Assembly: GCA_948474755.1 (NCBI GenBank)
Contig: CAOLHI010000561.1
Location: 434,001-498,000, forward strand
Direction of reading: 5' to 3'
Origin: Ctenosaura bakeri
Lineage: Eukaryota; Chordata; Lepidosauria; Squamata; Iguanidae
DNA length: 64,000 bases
Shown here: positions 32,913 to 46,204 of the stretch, piece by piece
Layout of the letters: the number at the start of each line of letters is the position of its first letter
Numbering within the stretch: the first letter of the stretch is position 1
Program-made: the position numbers and the translations under genes
The notes under the pieces: model-generated
What the model was told of the DNA's origin: nothing
Database searches by the model: none
Seen by the model: only the letters and a program-made list of their open reading frames with translations

Positions 32913-35900
32913 CCCTGTTAGAGTTAGCAATCTTTGCAGTCCTGTATTCAGTAAGTGCTAGATTACTTGTATGCAGACTTCCTGTTTATCTGCTTTTACC
33001 ACATGTACTTCCTTATTGAATCATTTTAACGTGCAACTATTTACTTTCTCTTTTTCTCTCTCTCTCTCTCTCTCTCTCTGTCTGTCTTCTCAGTTAGACT
33101 GCCTGTTGGATTATGAGCAAGTAATTTGTAAGTAAAGCCACTTTTATATATTTTACAAAGAATAGATTATTCCCCCTCCTTTTTTCTCTTTCTTTCTCTT
33201 TTTCTCTTTCTGTGGATGGGTGGGCATGGCACTGGTAGTTGTTCAACTTCTACTTTGCCAATTTGATTACTTTGCTAGATAGATCCACATTACAATCTCT
33301 CATATTTCCAAATAGTTCTAACAGTAAAATATAGGCATGTTCTGCTAAAGGAACAATCTGGAATGAGTGTTAAAAAAAGGGGGGGGTCTTTTAACCACTG
33401 CACAGGCTAGCAAGAGAAATACTTTTGCAATGCCGTCTTGACTAAAAAGTAAGAAGAACAGTGTTAGAGATCAATGCAGGAGGGGCATAGCTCTTCCTTT
33501 GTTTGAGTCTTCTGACCCAATGGCCAGAATCCCAGGGTCTGAGGCACACAGGAACCAGCTGTTATCTTGGACTTCCTCCTTGACTATTTGTGGGCTAGCA
33601 GCTGGAAAAATCTCATGTCCTAATATCACCTCATCTCTTCATACTGTGAGATACTCCACCTGACCTAGGTCATGGCAGTCCTTCCTTTGAAATAAATCAC
33701 CTTGTGTTTTACTGAATGTGTTTTTTGTGAAATAATTATTTGTAGAGTGGCCATCTGGTCAGAGATTAGTCTATTTGGTAGTTAACATGAACAACCCAAT
33801 GGATTTACCTTAGTTTAAGGTCCTTCAGCAAAATAAAAATGGGTACAATTTCTTTCAGTGCTTATTCCTCTTAAATTTTTTTTTGTAATATTCTTCTGTT
33901 TTTGTTTAGCATTTCTGTCCAAAGTGAGAGAACTATAAAGAACTTTTCTATACTATCTCTTTCTTGTGTACATTTCCTGCTTGCTTGTTGTAACAGCCTA
34001 TATCTCTTAGAAACTGTTCTACTTTTCTTGCAGTCATTCACATTTTCTTAGAGTATTGTATTATGTATTTTATCTTGGGGAGAAATGCACTAATCTTCCA
34101 GAGGGCATCTCCATAACTAATTTGCAGTTGTGCATGGAATGCTGTGATCCATATTATTTGATTTGTCTTCTACTGCAGCTTGTTTGTATCTTTCCTATTG
34201 TATTCAGTATACATTTGTGATTATTTCAGATATTTGTAATTGCTGTCTGTATTGGTGAGTTTTTATGTAGATTGTTGACTGCCCTGAGCTTTTGCAAAGA
34301 TCAGGAGTGCTGATCCAGATTTATTGTAGGTTCAGCAGCAACATGGCTGTGCTTACCAATAACCACAAACAGATAACCTATGTTGGACTAGAACAGGCCA
34401 CAACCTTTTTGGTCACTTATATGAAAGGCTTGGCCCTCAGCATGGGCCTGGATCAAAGTATCAGTCAACCTGCCTACTGACTGATAATCACCAGCCTATC
34501 TGCTGGGTATCCATCCAGGATACCCGGATGTGGGATTCCACAAAGTGGAAGCCATTGTGTGATTTCCCCTGCCACCTGGGAGTGGGGCAAAGCCACCTGA
34601 CCCCAAACTGTCTATGCTAAATTGAGGAATGCAATTTTTAAAAGATATAAATAGCTGGAGCCCATCTTCAGGGAATCTCTAGCTCTTCTCATTGTAGTAC
34701 TTATTGCATTCACGCTGCATTCATTGAAGCTGGTAAGTGCCAATGGATGAGAATTTCCTTTATCATTACTAATGTTATAAGAATGAATCTCTAGTTCTAG
34801 CTAGATTCCAGGGTACTCAGGCTGAAAACACTTAGTTGAAAGCTTGCGGTATAAACAACATAGGTTATCATCAACATTACTTTGTAAATTGTATCCTGGA
34901 TCCTTCCATTTGAAAATAATCCACACAATGTAAGTCAAGCCAACTGTGTCCAAGAAGCCTGGATTTTCATGCAAAGGTTCTTATTTTCCATATGAAAAAT
35001 TGTTTTTTTTGAAAAAATTGAGTATGGTGATTATCATGTGCTGATAGAAACAATAAAAAGGGGAAGCATGATAAAAATAACCAAATAGCACAGTAAATTG
35101 TTTCGCACAGTTTCTGCTGTCTGAAGAGGCCTCAACACAGCCCTGTTTTTTATAGGCATGGATAAATCTATGAATTTTCATTTCCCTCTTATTTAAAGAT
35201 ATCTACACATAACTGATAGATGTGTACCCACGGTATCTCATTGGTATCTCAAGTTGCTGGGAAGTGGTTGAAGACAACGTATCTTTGTTGCATCTAGCTG
35301 ATGGTTGTATTCATGGTTTTTTGGGGAAAAAACATAGGACTGATATGAAGCAACAACCACATGAACAAGAAATGTAGTGTGGCAGAGGTTTCTCTTGGTT
35401 CTAAGAGGACAGACATATTGATCTAAGCATTTCAAGTTGGCTGGGCTTAAGCAACGTGTCAGCTTGACAGCCAACAACATGCTGTGCTTGAAAGAAGCAA
35501 ATATATGCAGGCACTAGTTGTGGGGGAGAAATTTTGTTTGGTCTACAGTTAGAAATGATATAATCTAATCTGCACCTTCCAAACCAATACAGAAGCCAGG
35601 AAAGGTTTTCATTCAATATTTGCAGTTCTTCAAATTTTGTGATTCAGTTCTCTAATTTAAATGCACACAAAATGCATATATGGGAGAAAGGCAACCCAAA
35701 ATGTATTTATTAATTAACATGATCTACAAAAATGCATTATTTGGGGAGAAATTGCTAGCAAAAATGACAAAGACATTAGGAGAAATGCACAAGAAAATGC
35801 ACTATCATATGAACTTTTAAAAATGAGCCCCATGTAAACTGATGCAGAAATGGGATAAAATTAACTTACAGGAAAAACGACTTAGAAACTATTTGACACA

Positions 35901-36587
35901 TTTCTCTATTAGAGTGTTCCTAAATCCTCATTTCTACCTTTCCTCAGATCATTAAGTAGCTCATCAGGACATATTAGAGGTAGACGTTTGTAGACTTTTG
36001 TCCACTGATACATTTGATATTACCAGAACTGAAGAAACTGATTCTGAAGAGGAACTTTACAAACTAGCTGATATGTATGGAAGGGCAGTGGAATAATTCC
36101 ATTGACGTCAGTTCCCTGATGCCTCTGTCAGAATCACTTTCAGTTCTCATCCTTTCCTCCTTTTACACGCTCTACATCTGGCTCCTGCGTTTGTTACTGC
36201 AGCTGCGCCAAGATTTTTGGTGATTTCTCCATCTCTGTTGTAACTCACTCTTCATCCCCTCTGTCAACAACACCTTCTTCAGTTCACTTTCCAGAGGCAG
36301 ATGTAGGCTCATGGTTTTCATTAGTGCATAATCTCCAGCTTGCTCCCAAACTAATTCATCTGACTAATCTTGGCATTTGGGAAGAGAGAGGCCCAATCTG
36401 TGCCTTAGAATTCCAAACAAGAGCTTCACTGTTTTACTTTCTTTAAGGCACAACTATTCTACTTTCACTGAAGACAATTTAGAGAGTCTTGCCTATTTCT
36501 TGGATTCTCACAAATGGCAACAAGGGCACACAGAATCAACATGCCTCACAACCAGCATATGATCAAAATCCAAAATCCACACTGGTG
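32913..36587. other. Gene-free stretch
   Basis: Contains a (CT)n run at 33053-33079. No repeat end or coding domain is visible in the rest. Confidence 0.5.
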
Positions 36588-36905
36588 ATACCTTTATTAG
36601 GCTTACCAGAAGGTGTAAAAATATTACACTGACTTTTGAAACTCACTGGCTTCTTCATCAGGAAAAGATGGTTTTAAAAATCATCATATAGGGGAAAGAA
36701 AAGTGAAGCTGTTAGAGTCTCAAAAGGTTGGAGATTTGCATCTTTAGTTTTGGATGTTACAGCAAGACTGGTCTCTCTGTTAACATCCCAAACCAAAGAT
36801 GCAGACTTTTTGTGACTCCAATAGCCTAACTGCTATTTTGAATTTTGAAAGGAAGCGTAATGTCTTTGTACCTTCTGGCTGGCCTAATAAATAGGTGCTT
36901 TGGAT
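36588..36905. mobile_element. Inverted-terminal-repeat element (GGCCTAATAAA type)
   Basis: The left end CTTTATTAGGCTTACCAGAA and right end CTTCTGGCTGGCCTAATAAA are inverted over ~45 bp. Fragments of the same end occur near 49835. Boundaries approximate. Confidence 0.55.
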
Positions 36906-37291
36906 TTTGTCTTATGGAGCACGGCTACTCCTACAATCAGCATGTGATACATGGATCTTTGGATCTTTGGAGCAAAACTATGTAGCATGCCCTGGATTTC
37001 TGGTTATCTTCCTGCTTCAAGAAAGGCCTCTTCTGTGCCTAAAACACTGAGGAGGTCCAAAAACATTCCCAGTAGCACTTTGCACTCCCTACAACCAGGC
37101 TTAGAATCATTCTGCTGTACAAATTTCGTTGGACTGCAAGGTCCATCAATGTTATCCAGCTGTCAGCTCTGGACAACGGTGAGGAATGCTGAGAGTTCCT
37201 TTTTAGCAACATCTGGAGGACTACATGATTCCTGCCTCTGCACCTTGAGGGTGCAGCAGGGGCACATTGAGTTAAAAAAAATTAAACAAAA

Positions 37292-37309
37292 ATAGATAGA
37301 TAGATAGAT

Positions 37310-37358
<49 letters not shown>
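37292..37358. repeat. (GATA)n microsatellite
   Basis: About 16 units with one interruption (GAAAGATA). The IYLS-repeat frame on the minus strand comes only from this. Confidence 0.98.
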
Positions 37359-37359
<1 letters not shown>

Positions 37360-39786
37360 AAGGGGTTATGGTATAAGATGCATCAGCCCTTTGAGGTCTC
37401 TTGAAGAGCAAGTGCTGCCCCCAAACCTCAGATAGGAGCCCATCTCTGCTGTAATCCATGTAGCTTAAAAGCATGCTGCCCATCTGGCACAGTTGATATA
37501 GTGCAAAGGGATGAGAGAGTCAGGATCCATTTGAACATGTTTTGAACACTGTATTGTCATTCATTTGCATGTCTTTCCATTCAACATCCTACTGGCTTCC
37601 CAAGATCATTTTTTGTCAACCCCGAGACCCACCTAGGAGCCAAATATTCTGGAGTTTTTCCCCCAAGTTGACTTCTCTGTAATTTCCTCCTGGGAAAAAA
37701 AAGTCCTCTCCTGGCCCTAAAATGGCTCAGCAAGGGCCCAAAAGGGGAGAAAATGGCCCTCATGCCCCCTAGGAGGCAGAAAAATGCAACCTTCTGAGCT
37801 CTTCTGGAAGCACCACTGTGGCTCCCTGTCTCCTGACAGTTGCCTATCCCTGTGCTATAGGGTTCTCTGGAAAAGCTATAAATAATTTTTAAGAGCTTTT
37901 TGCCTTCTTCATGGTCAGACTTCACAGTTTGAGACCAGAGTATCTGAAGGACCAGTTGCGTCTACATCACCAGCCAGTATGCTAAGATCTTCAACAGAGG
38001 CTTTTGTCATGGTTCTCCTCCTCTTTTGAGATGTTTGTCAGTGTGATTACCCAGACAGCTTTCCTGGTGGTGGTACTTTTATGAAAGAAAATTTATCTTG
38101 TACCTACTTTGGTGTCATTTTAGCACCAGGCAAAGATTTTTATTTGGTCAGGCTTTTTAATTTGTTTAAAACAAAGCAAAACATCTGATGATAGACTTTG
38201 TAAAATATTTGGTAGTATTTTAGTTGTTCACCTTTCTGTTTGCCCTGGGAAAGTTTTGTGAATAGTATAATATATGCCTTCAAGCAAGCAAGCTCACAAG
38301 CTTGGGAAAGAAGATGGTGGATCTGTGTGGCTATTGCTAGATTTTGTATTTGAATGTCTTATAAGAAGTAAACTATCCTGGTATGAACATGTAAAACAGA
38401 AATTCACTAAGCTTTGGTGTTGACTGAGATCCCCTATGCAGTAGTCTAATTCTTATTGGCTGAACTCACAAATAGCTGTGCTCAGCTTTCTGCCTGAAAT
38501 CCTTTAAATGAGAATGGAAGTTTTTTGCACAGCCAGCTCGAATCTGGCTTTGCAGTTCTTACCTTAAAGCTTCAGAGATAGGAGCCCTTTTCTTGCCACC
38601 AGCTGATTTGGCACCCAGTTTTCTCCCATGGATGGGAAGTCTTTGTCAATATTTGTCAGCAATCAGAGTGCTGATGAAACAAGGATGTCTCAACACCAAG
38701 GAACCTCATTAAGGAAGGGTACAAAATTCTTCATTCTTCGGGCTTTCTTTCAGAGAAATTTAACTGTGCAGACACACGTGGGTTTTTTGAAAATATTTTT
38801 ATGCAAGAAGCAGAATTTTCTATGAAGGAAGCATGATTTCTGCATAAAAATTGCTATTTCCTGTACAAAAATTTTGGCTGGCATTCAATGTTGCAGTTAC
38901 AGATTCATCATCTAGAATTATGGACCTATGACTGTACTGTATTCAGTAAAACTACATAAATGTCTCCCAGTGACCTTAAGAGCCAGCAGCCAGATAAGGT
39001 GAAGGAGATCTGTTCTGTTACCATTTGGGTCACAAGTAGGATAACATTTCCAACCCTCTCCTGCCAATAAATGATGGTGTGACATTCAGAAGGAGACCCA
39101 TGTTGCAACTCCTAGTCATGGCCTTGCTTGCTGAGGAGTCTGGAAAGGCCATCTTCTTTATGCCCCAACTGTCCATTGAACAGACATCCTTTGCCCAATC
39201 TGGTTGCTAGCTTTTAAGGGGGGCTAGGGGTTGATGTTCAGGAGACATAATTTATTCATGCATATCTCATTAAGTGACGAATGTAGAAAATCAGAGAATG
39301 TTTTCTAAAGATGTTTCCTGTTCAAAAGACCCCATGTGCATTTCTGGGTTAGATTTATTTTTTCCTGATCAGGCAGCAGTGTTTGAAAAGTGCACAGAGT
39401 ATTTCATATGTTTGGGCAGTGGGGGGAAACTGTTCCATTACACATTTTAGCCTCCAACAATGAAATGAACAAAGTTTTGCATCCTAATTCCCATTTGCTG
39501 CTCTCTCGTTCTGGAGCAATGAACTGGGTTTCCTGGGGCCCTCATTGGGAACAGTATATACTCCAACAACCTCAACTGTTCTACCCTCGTGGACCACATA
39601 AGAAACTTGTGGTCACTGGCTGCATCTTTAATTGAGAATAATGAACTGTTCGTTGACATATCCAGATTTTGGAAGGTATGAGGAAGTTTTGGACTGAAGG
39701 GAGTCTTTGTGGTTTTGTTCATGTTTTTAATCTTGTGGTATTGTACCGATTGTTTATTTTAATAAACATTGTTTGTCAGTATCTTC
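37359..39786. other. Gene-free stretch
   Basis: 38760-38880 carries TTTCTGCATAAAA and TTTCCTGTACAAAAA motifs like the 26050 cluster. Nothing else. Confidence 0.45.
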
Positions 39787-39815
39787 GTGTGTGTGTGTGT
39801 GTGTGTGTGTGTGTT
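39787..39815. repeat. (GT)n microsatellite
   Basis: About 14 units. It abuts the 3' end of the minus-strand SINE, as SINE tails often do. Confidence 0.97.
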
Positions 39816-40043
39816 AAAAATGATTGTGAGCCTTGAAGTTGTTTCTGACTTAAGGAGAACCTATCATGGGGTTTTCTTGCCAAGATTTGTTCAAAGGGAG
39901 TTTGCCTTTGCCTTCCTTTGAGGCTGAAAGAGTGTAACCTCCCAAGGTTACCCACTGGGTTTCCATAGCTGAGTGAACGATCTAAACCCTCATCTCCACA
40001 GTTGTAGTCCAGCACTCGAACCACTAATCACACTAGCTCTCTA
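39816..40043 (-). mobile_element. tRNA-derived SINE (ACA-tailed type)
   Basis: Near full length. In reverse it has the GTGATTAGTGGTTCGAG head, the TGGAAACCCAGTGGG box and the ACTTGAAG... body. Confidence 0.88.
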
Positions 40044-40355
40044 GTGATAAGAACTCAAAAAGTATAATTCCTATATGCTGAACCCAGCGCTGGATACTGA
40101 CCCAGGGGTTGCAGTTTTGGTCCTGTCAGTTGTCTCAACAGAAAATCACTGTTGAATTTGATGTAAACTTCTTTGGGTACTATGGAAGAAAGGAGAACAA
40201 AGTGATAATGACTAATTTTCCACAGGTTTCCAAATTAAGGCTGGGCGATCACACTTGTAAAGCAAACAGTCTTGGAAAGGGTTCATCCAACCATGGAAGA
40301 CTGAATCGTTCTGCTGCTTTCTGCACATAGGAACTGATTCTCAGAGTAGATGCAG

Positions 40356-40709
40356 GGCCTTTCCACGCTACACTGTTATAGTGCTATTATTCCACTTTTA
40401 GCATCCTGTTCTACTGTAAAATTGCTGTGAGTGTGCTACCCACTTCAATTCTCTTGTTTAACAGCTCTGGAGTCAACAGAGGTATTGTGACACCTCTTTG
40501 CTCACTCAGGCCATTTCCACACTACATTGTTATAGTGCTATTTTTCTACTTTTAACATCCTGTGGAATACTGGGGTTTGTAGTTTACTGTGGCCAAAGAG
40601 CTATTTGGCTGAGAATTCTAAATGCCCTTACCTAAACTACAAACCCCAGGATTCCACAGGCTGTTGAAAGTGGAATAATAGCACTAGGACAGTGTAGTGT
40701 GGAAAGGCC
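40356..40709. mobile_element. Composite MITE: half MITE + 100-bp segment + full MITE
   Basis: The outer ends GGCCTTTCCACGCTACACTG and CAGTGTAGTGTGGAAAGGCC are inverted and share the CTTTCC variant. Inside are a broken left arm (40356-40408), a 100-bp segment (40409-40508) and a complete MITE (40509-40709). The flanks CAG/CAC are one change from a 3-bp duplication. Confidence 0.7.
40409..40508 (+). repeat. 100-bp repeat, copy 1
   Basis: 91% identical to 44649-44748. In both places a GGCC MITE follows at exactly the same base. Confidence 0.93.
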
Positions 40710-41896
40710 CACAGATTCAGGATCTGCAAGATATTAAAAGCATTTAAGATACAGATAAAAAGTTTAGGCAAGGCCACCATTCTTCTTCCTGGTCTGGAGA
40801 TAAGCAGAACTAAAGCAGGAAAAGAGAGTATAAAGCCACATAGATGCGCAAGGCACTTTAATGGTCAGGCTGGTAGAAGAACATGAACACAAAGCATCAC
40901 ACAAAATAAGTAAGTGTTAACTTTCCACCCAAGCAGAACACTGCTTGAATTAATAATGATTATTTGTTCTTTTCCAGAATTTAAACTGATTAATTAGAGG
41001 TATGCAGTCTTGTTCAAACTACATAAAAAAATTCTTACAGCTTCTACTTTGTCAACCATCTCAGTATGAACGCTCAGCACTGGGAAGATGAAGCAGTGTG
41101 CCTTCAAATTGTTCTTAAACTTATTGCATCTCTTTCTCTCTCTCTCATTTTGTTATTTGTTACCCCTCCCACAACTAAATTTTAACTTTCTTGTTTTGGA
41201 CCTCTCCACACATTGTTGTGGCTTTGTGTTGAAGATGGAAAATCACTGCTGTGATAATTTGCAGCCAGAGGTCTCTCTCAGTTGGCTCACAATGGAGTAA
41301 AGGCCTAATTTATTATTATTTTTTTCACAAAAAGTCTTTTCCAACAAGCTCAAATGCAGTAGAATTTTTCCCCATAAAAGGTAGCATGTTTCTGCTCAGT
41401 GGTTCACATCCATCTTTCTTGCAGGCTGAAGGTGGAGCCTGAAACCTCCTTGCTTTGTTTTGTCTGTATTTATTTTAAAAATTGCTCTCTTTAATTTTTG
41501 AGTTTTAGACTCAGCTGGATGCAGCAGAGACAATAGATCTGGCTCTTTCTCTCAATGCCCTAATACCTTATTTATGTCTGTAAATGTTTCATTTGGAACT
41601 AATTCACCAGAAAAATGCTGGGCCTAGCTCCAGACAGCTTCATTTCCCTCTTCCATCTTGAAGCATTCCTAGGTCTGACAGGGCTAGCCCTCGCAGATAA
41701 ATATTTAGAAGAAAACAGTGGGGTTGTGTTACTTAGATACAGAAAATGTGATTTAGGTTACCTTAAGTTGCCAGCTCACCTGTTAGACTGTAGAGAGGAG
41801 AAAATCCCATTCTTTTGTGTGTTGGACTCAAAAATCCTTTCACACAAGTGAGTCCAACCAAAAAGGCACCAAAATCTTGAAACACAATCTTTCTGA

Positions 41897-42047
41897 GGCC
41901 ATTTCCGCACTAGCCTGTTATAGCACGATGATTCCACTTTCAGCATCCTCCGGAATCCTGGGGTTTGCAGAAACTGCAAAGCCCAGGATTCCAGAGGATG
42001 CTGAAAGTGGAATCATCGTGCTATAACAGGCTAGTGCGGAAATGGCC
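41897..42047. mobile_element. Fold-back MITE, almost perfect palindrome
   Basis: 151 bp. The arms differ at two positions over ~73 bp. Private variants (CAGCATCCT, GATGATTCC) occur in both arms. Flanks TGA/CGA. Confidence 0.9.
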
Positions 42048-42121
42048 CGAGTCAAAATTTCTTCTCCAGGAAAACATGGTTTAAAACATCTTTTCCTCAA
42101 TCTGAAAGCTAGTACACCAAG

Positions 42122-42215
42122 GGCCTTTCTGCCCTACACTCTTATAATGCTGTTATTCCACTTTTAGCATCCTGTGGAATGCTGGAGCTTGTAGTTTACT
42201 GAGGCCAAAGAGAGG
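42122..42215. mobile_element. MITE left-arm fragment
   Basis: GGCCTTTCTGCCCTACACTC through AGTTTACTGAGGCCAAAGAG; the right arm is absent. Confidence 0.75.
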
Positions 42216-42700
42216 GAGGCTGAGTGCAAAGTAGAAACCTTGCTTGGGAAGTACCCTAAAATTCTGGATTTTGCCTTGAGAAGCAAGAGATAACACCCAG
42301 CCATCTATCTACAATGCTGCAAGTAATATTGTTAATTGCAGATAATATAAAGCTGTGAGCAGATATCACAAATGTGGTTCTTTGATATATGATGGTGACC
42401 TTATGTTGGGCCAATGTTGACAGATCCTTGAATCTTTCCATCCTCTCTCTGATCCCTTCTGCCTCTTGATTGCTGTTTTCTTCAAAATGCTGATATCTTT
42501 CACAAACAAAGGACTCAACATGAAAGGACAAAGTCTGCCTGCTGAGGTCTAAAGTATTGCAGCTGGAGAGACAGACAATGTGATGAGTGTTAAATCTCTT
42601 CTGAAAAGATACCAATTTACGCAAGTTGCCCCAGCATGTAAAATTGGTCATCCTACTTTTTTTTTCTTTTGAAATGCCAAAACAAGTAACTATTCCTGGC

Positions 42701-42775
42701 CTAAGAAAACCTTATGAAATTCATGGGATTACCATAAGTTGACAGGTGACTTGAAGGCACTTTTACGATGACACA
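42701..42775 (+). mobile_element. SINE 3' fragment
   Basis: AAGAAAACCTTATGAAATTC and GACAGGTGACTTGAAGGCAC match the SINE body. The head is absent. Confidence 0.65.
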
Positions 42776-43796
42776 CATTTTGAATCATATTATATATGCA
42801 TTTTTGCTGTGGTAGTTTTTATAGTATCAGGTGTGTAAACTGCTTATATTAAGCAGTATATAAGGAATATATGTATGTATTTATGTAATAAATTAATGCA
42901 GAAGTATTATTATTTCTTGTTTTATGAAAACACGATTACTTCTTGTTTTATGAAGACATTGCTATCTGCACAGCCTCAAACAGTATTTGTTTGTTTTGCA
43001 ATAGCACTGCATTCCTGACATAAGTTCATTTTGTAACCCGCTGGATGTTCTTGTCAGATAGGTACATGCCAGGGCTGTGCAAAAGCATTTAAGCTGGGTT
43101 TTTGTTGCTCTTCCTCATTAATTTTAACTCTTGAACAATTCTACTGCTCTAATTGAATTGGAGTAGGGTTGCTTGCTTGCTTGCTTGTTTGTTTTATATT
43201 AACATAGCAGTATATTTTCTTTTTCAGTTGTTTTTTTTTTACTTCAACAAAATTAACAAAAGCATGAAGTTTTGCTTTTAAGTGAGAAGTTCTTCCCTAG
43301 TTTTTTTTTCTAGCCTTCTAGTCTGTGTAAGGAAGAAGGCCAAGTGGACTGAGTTCTTCTGCTGGATATCTAGCTTTCAATGTGCCAGATACTTTTAAAA
43401 CATGGGTATGTGTGTGATTCAATCACATCAGTTCCCATCAGCATTTAGAAGTGGTTGAGTCCCAGTACAGTGTTGCCCACGCACTTGCTAAATGTGAAAT
43501 TCCAAACCAGTGCTTCCCACTTCATATCTAAGGAACATGACATTGCATGAGTCTTCTACAAACAACCTTTTAGATATGTTGAACTTCAACTCTCTGTCGC
43601 TGGTTGTACTGCCTAGATGTTGTGGCAGGTATAGTCCAATAAATCTGAAGTACACTGGGTGGCTCCTATCTGGAAAGCACAGTGTGGTAAGTTTGTAGCA
43701 TCAATATTTTGACACTAAGGACATGGACAATAGTTGATAGGTGAATTATCAATCTTATCACTTAATCACTCCAAGTATCTAAATCAGGATTGGGAA

Positions 43797-43903
43797 TCTC
43801 ATGCCCTTCCAGATGTTATTTGACTGCAGCTCCCAGCATTCCTTACCATAGACTGTACTAGCCATGGGAGCTATAGTTCAACAATATCAAGGGAGTGCAC
43901 AAT
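43797..43903. mobile_element. Short fold-back MITE (CTTCCAGATGTTATTTGACT type)
   Basis: TGCAGCTCCCAGCATTCC and GGGAGCTATAGTTCAACAAT arms face each other. Degenerate. Confidence 0.55.
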
Positions 43904-44164
43904 TCCTACCTCAGGTCTAAATATACCAGTGGAGGGAATATTCCGAGTGTTTGCAAGCATTAGCTGAGTAGACTTCTCTGCACAACAAGGAGGAACACAG
44001 CCTGTGGGTCTCAGTCAGTACCTACAAGTGCCAGTTGAGAGTGCTTTGCTTCTCTTCTTCTCCCCTATGCAAGGGCAAGGGAAGCAAAGGTGAGAAGAAG
44101 AAGAAAACTTTCAATGCAATGCTTTCACTAAGAAGAACCCAGCGACGTCAGGGACTGTGGCCCC

Positions 44165-44450
44165 TTGTAATTTAATTTATAGCATTTATATATTGCCTTT
44201 CAACCCATCAGGGCCCCTGAGGTGATGTATAATAAACAAAAACATTTAAAACATCCATACATGTATAAAAATAGACTAAAGACCACTCCATAAGATCAAT
44301 TTAAATTTAATTTGAAACCACAGACAGTTAAAACAGAGCAGCTAACTCTAATTTTAAAGGCCAAAATCCAAGTGAAAAAACACAGCCTTAGCTGTCCACT
44401 GGAAACTCAAAAGGGAAGGAGGCAGCCTGGCCTCCACAGGTCATGAGAAC
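44165..44450 (-). mobile_element. L2/CR1-type LINE 3' end
   Basis: TTTATATATTGCCTTTCAAC then ACAAAAACATTTAAAACATC and GTGAAAAAACACAGCCTTAG follow the usual order of this LINE's 3' UTR read in reverse. Confidence 0.55.
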
Positions 44451-44648
44451 ATGATTCACATGCTGAAGATTCCAAGTTCAGTGCCTGGGCTTGCTAGTTT
44501 ACATGAGTAGGTAGTAAGATGATGGGGAAGAGATGTGATTCAAGAAGGTTGCTGCTGCCATTTGAAGTAGACTGTATTGAGCTAGATGGGCAAATCTTCA
44601 GATATGGAATAAGGCAGCTTCATCTGTTTCTCTGGGTGTATTTGTCTG

Positions 44649-44748
44649 TTCTACTGTAGAATTGCTTCGAGTGTGCTACCCACTTCTACTCTCTTGTTTA
44701 ACAGCTCTGGAGTCAACAGAGATACTGTGACACCTCTTTCCTTACTCA
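44649..44748 (+). repeat. 100-bp repeat, copy 2
   Basis: Nine differences from 40409-40508. Ends at ACTCA, the insertion point of the MITE that follows. Confidence 0.93.
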
Positions 44749-44950
44749 GCCCATTTCCTCACTACACTGTTATAGTGCTATCATTCCTCTTTCAACATCC
44801 TGTGAAATTCTGGGGTTTGTAGTTTACTGAGACCAAAGAGTTCTCTGGCTGAAAATTCTAAATGCCCCTCCCTAAACTGCAAAGCCCAGGATTCCATAGG
44901 ATGTTGAAACTGAAATAATAGCACTATAACAGTGTAGTACAGAAATGGCC
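44749..44950. mobile_element. Fold-back MITE, GGCC termini
   Basis: 202 bp, GCCCATTTCC ... GAAATGGCC, flanked by TCA on both sides. Confidence 0.88.
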
Positions 44951-45929
44951 TCATTTTCTGTGGTTGCATTAGAGTACATCCAATCCAATTACATCAAAGG
45001 ATCAGAATTCTAAGATTTTTAAGTAGCTTTTGTTAAATTCAAAGCTTTAGAAGTTAGCTTTTTAAGACTATAATTCTTAGCCAGTGTGGATATTTTTCCA
45101 AACTCTTTTTAAATGAAGTCGTGAATCTAAGGCCTGCATATAATGGGCTTTGAATGGTGGTAAAAATCAGGTATGTGGTTCTAGAATGGAAAAATAATTG
45201 GCCTGGGTAGCTGCCTGACATGCTACTTTTTGGATAATGATGTTTGTACAGAGGAGGTCACTGGCTCTGCACCTTCTCACATGTTTTTAATTCCTCACCC
45301 TCCTGTATACTTTTGTTTATATAATTTTTGATTGTTTAAGGCTAGCCATTCAGCCTTGATCATTTAATCAGTCAAGCACCTGAAATTTTTCCCATGGCTG
45401 CTCATGGATACAACTGGCAGGGTCCTCCATATATTTCAGTTTGGCTAGCTTTTAAGGAGACACGTCAGCAGAGTACTGCTTTTCTCTCTTCATTTTCCTT
45501 GGTGCATTAAATTTTCTGGATGATGAATGTTGACACAACAAGGCAAAAGGATGAGGCATAAGGACAGCTTGTGCTGTCTATTTTACCAGTCCAGATGCTT
45601 TCCTAATCCAGGTGCCAAGTAAGTGATGGAATTGTTCTGTTTTCTTGTTGGATCCAAGCAACCAGACACATCTAATCAATCTTTCTTTCTGGATGAGATA
45701 CTTCAGAAGATAATTTTGTTTAAAACTGGATGGGGATAGTCTCAAACAGATCATTGCTACTTGGGTCTGACTGGTATTTTGAAAGGCCAGTGATCTCTTC
45801 TGCAGACAGGAGAGTAATCTTAAATGATCATTTGAAAATGAATAGCATGTTAGGTGCTGCGGTTGGGTTTGAAAAACATAATGGAGAGATTGATGTCACC
45901 TGAAGAGTAGGTACAGTTTGTAGTTGTTA

Positions 45930-46120
45930 TTCATAATAATAATATTCATTTGTATCTCGCCTTTCTCTCAATAATGAGACTCCAAATGATTAACAACATA
46001 TTTAAAAACAATACAGATTAAAGTTCTACAAAAACATCAATTAAAGCATAAATATAAGTTATTTTAAAAACAATTTGACAATTGATAAAGCCAAAAAACA
46101 TTAATATTGTCTCTCTCTAT
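45930..46120 (-). mobile_element. L2-type LINE 3' tail
   Basis: AATAATAATATTCATTTGTA and TCGCCTTTCTCTC are the reversed tail of this LINE. Probably one element with 46205-47530. Confidence 0.6.
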
Positions 46121-46137
46121 ATACATTCTTGCCAATT

Positions 46138-46168
46138 TGTCTGTCTGTCTGTCTGTCTATCTATCTAA
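46138..46168. repeat. (CTGT)n/(CTAT)n microsatellite
   Basis: About seven tetranucleotide units inside the LINE remnant. Confidence 0.9.
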
Positions 46169-46204
46169 CTCACATAAACAGTACCACAGAGCATTAAAAA
46201 TGTT

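Noticed and set aside
37163..37483. Frame with IYLSIYLS repeats
   Set aside because: Translation of the (GATA)n microsatellite.
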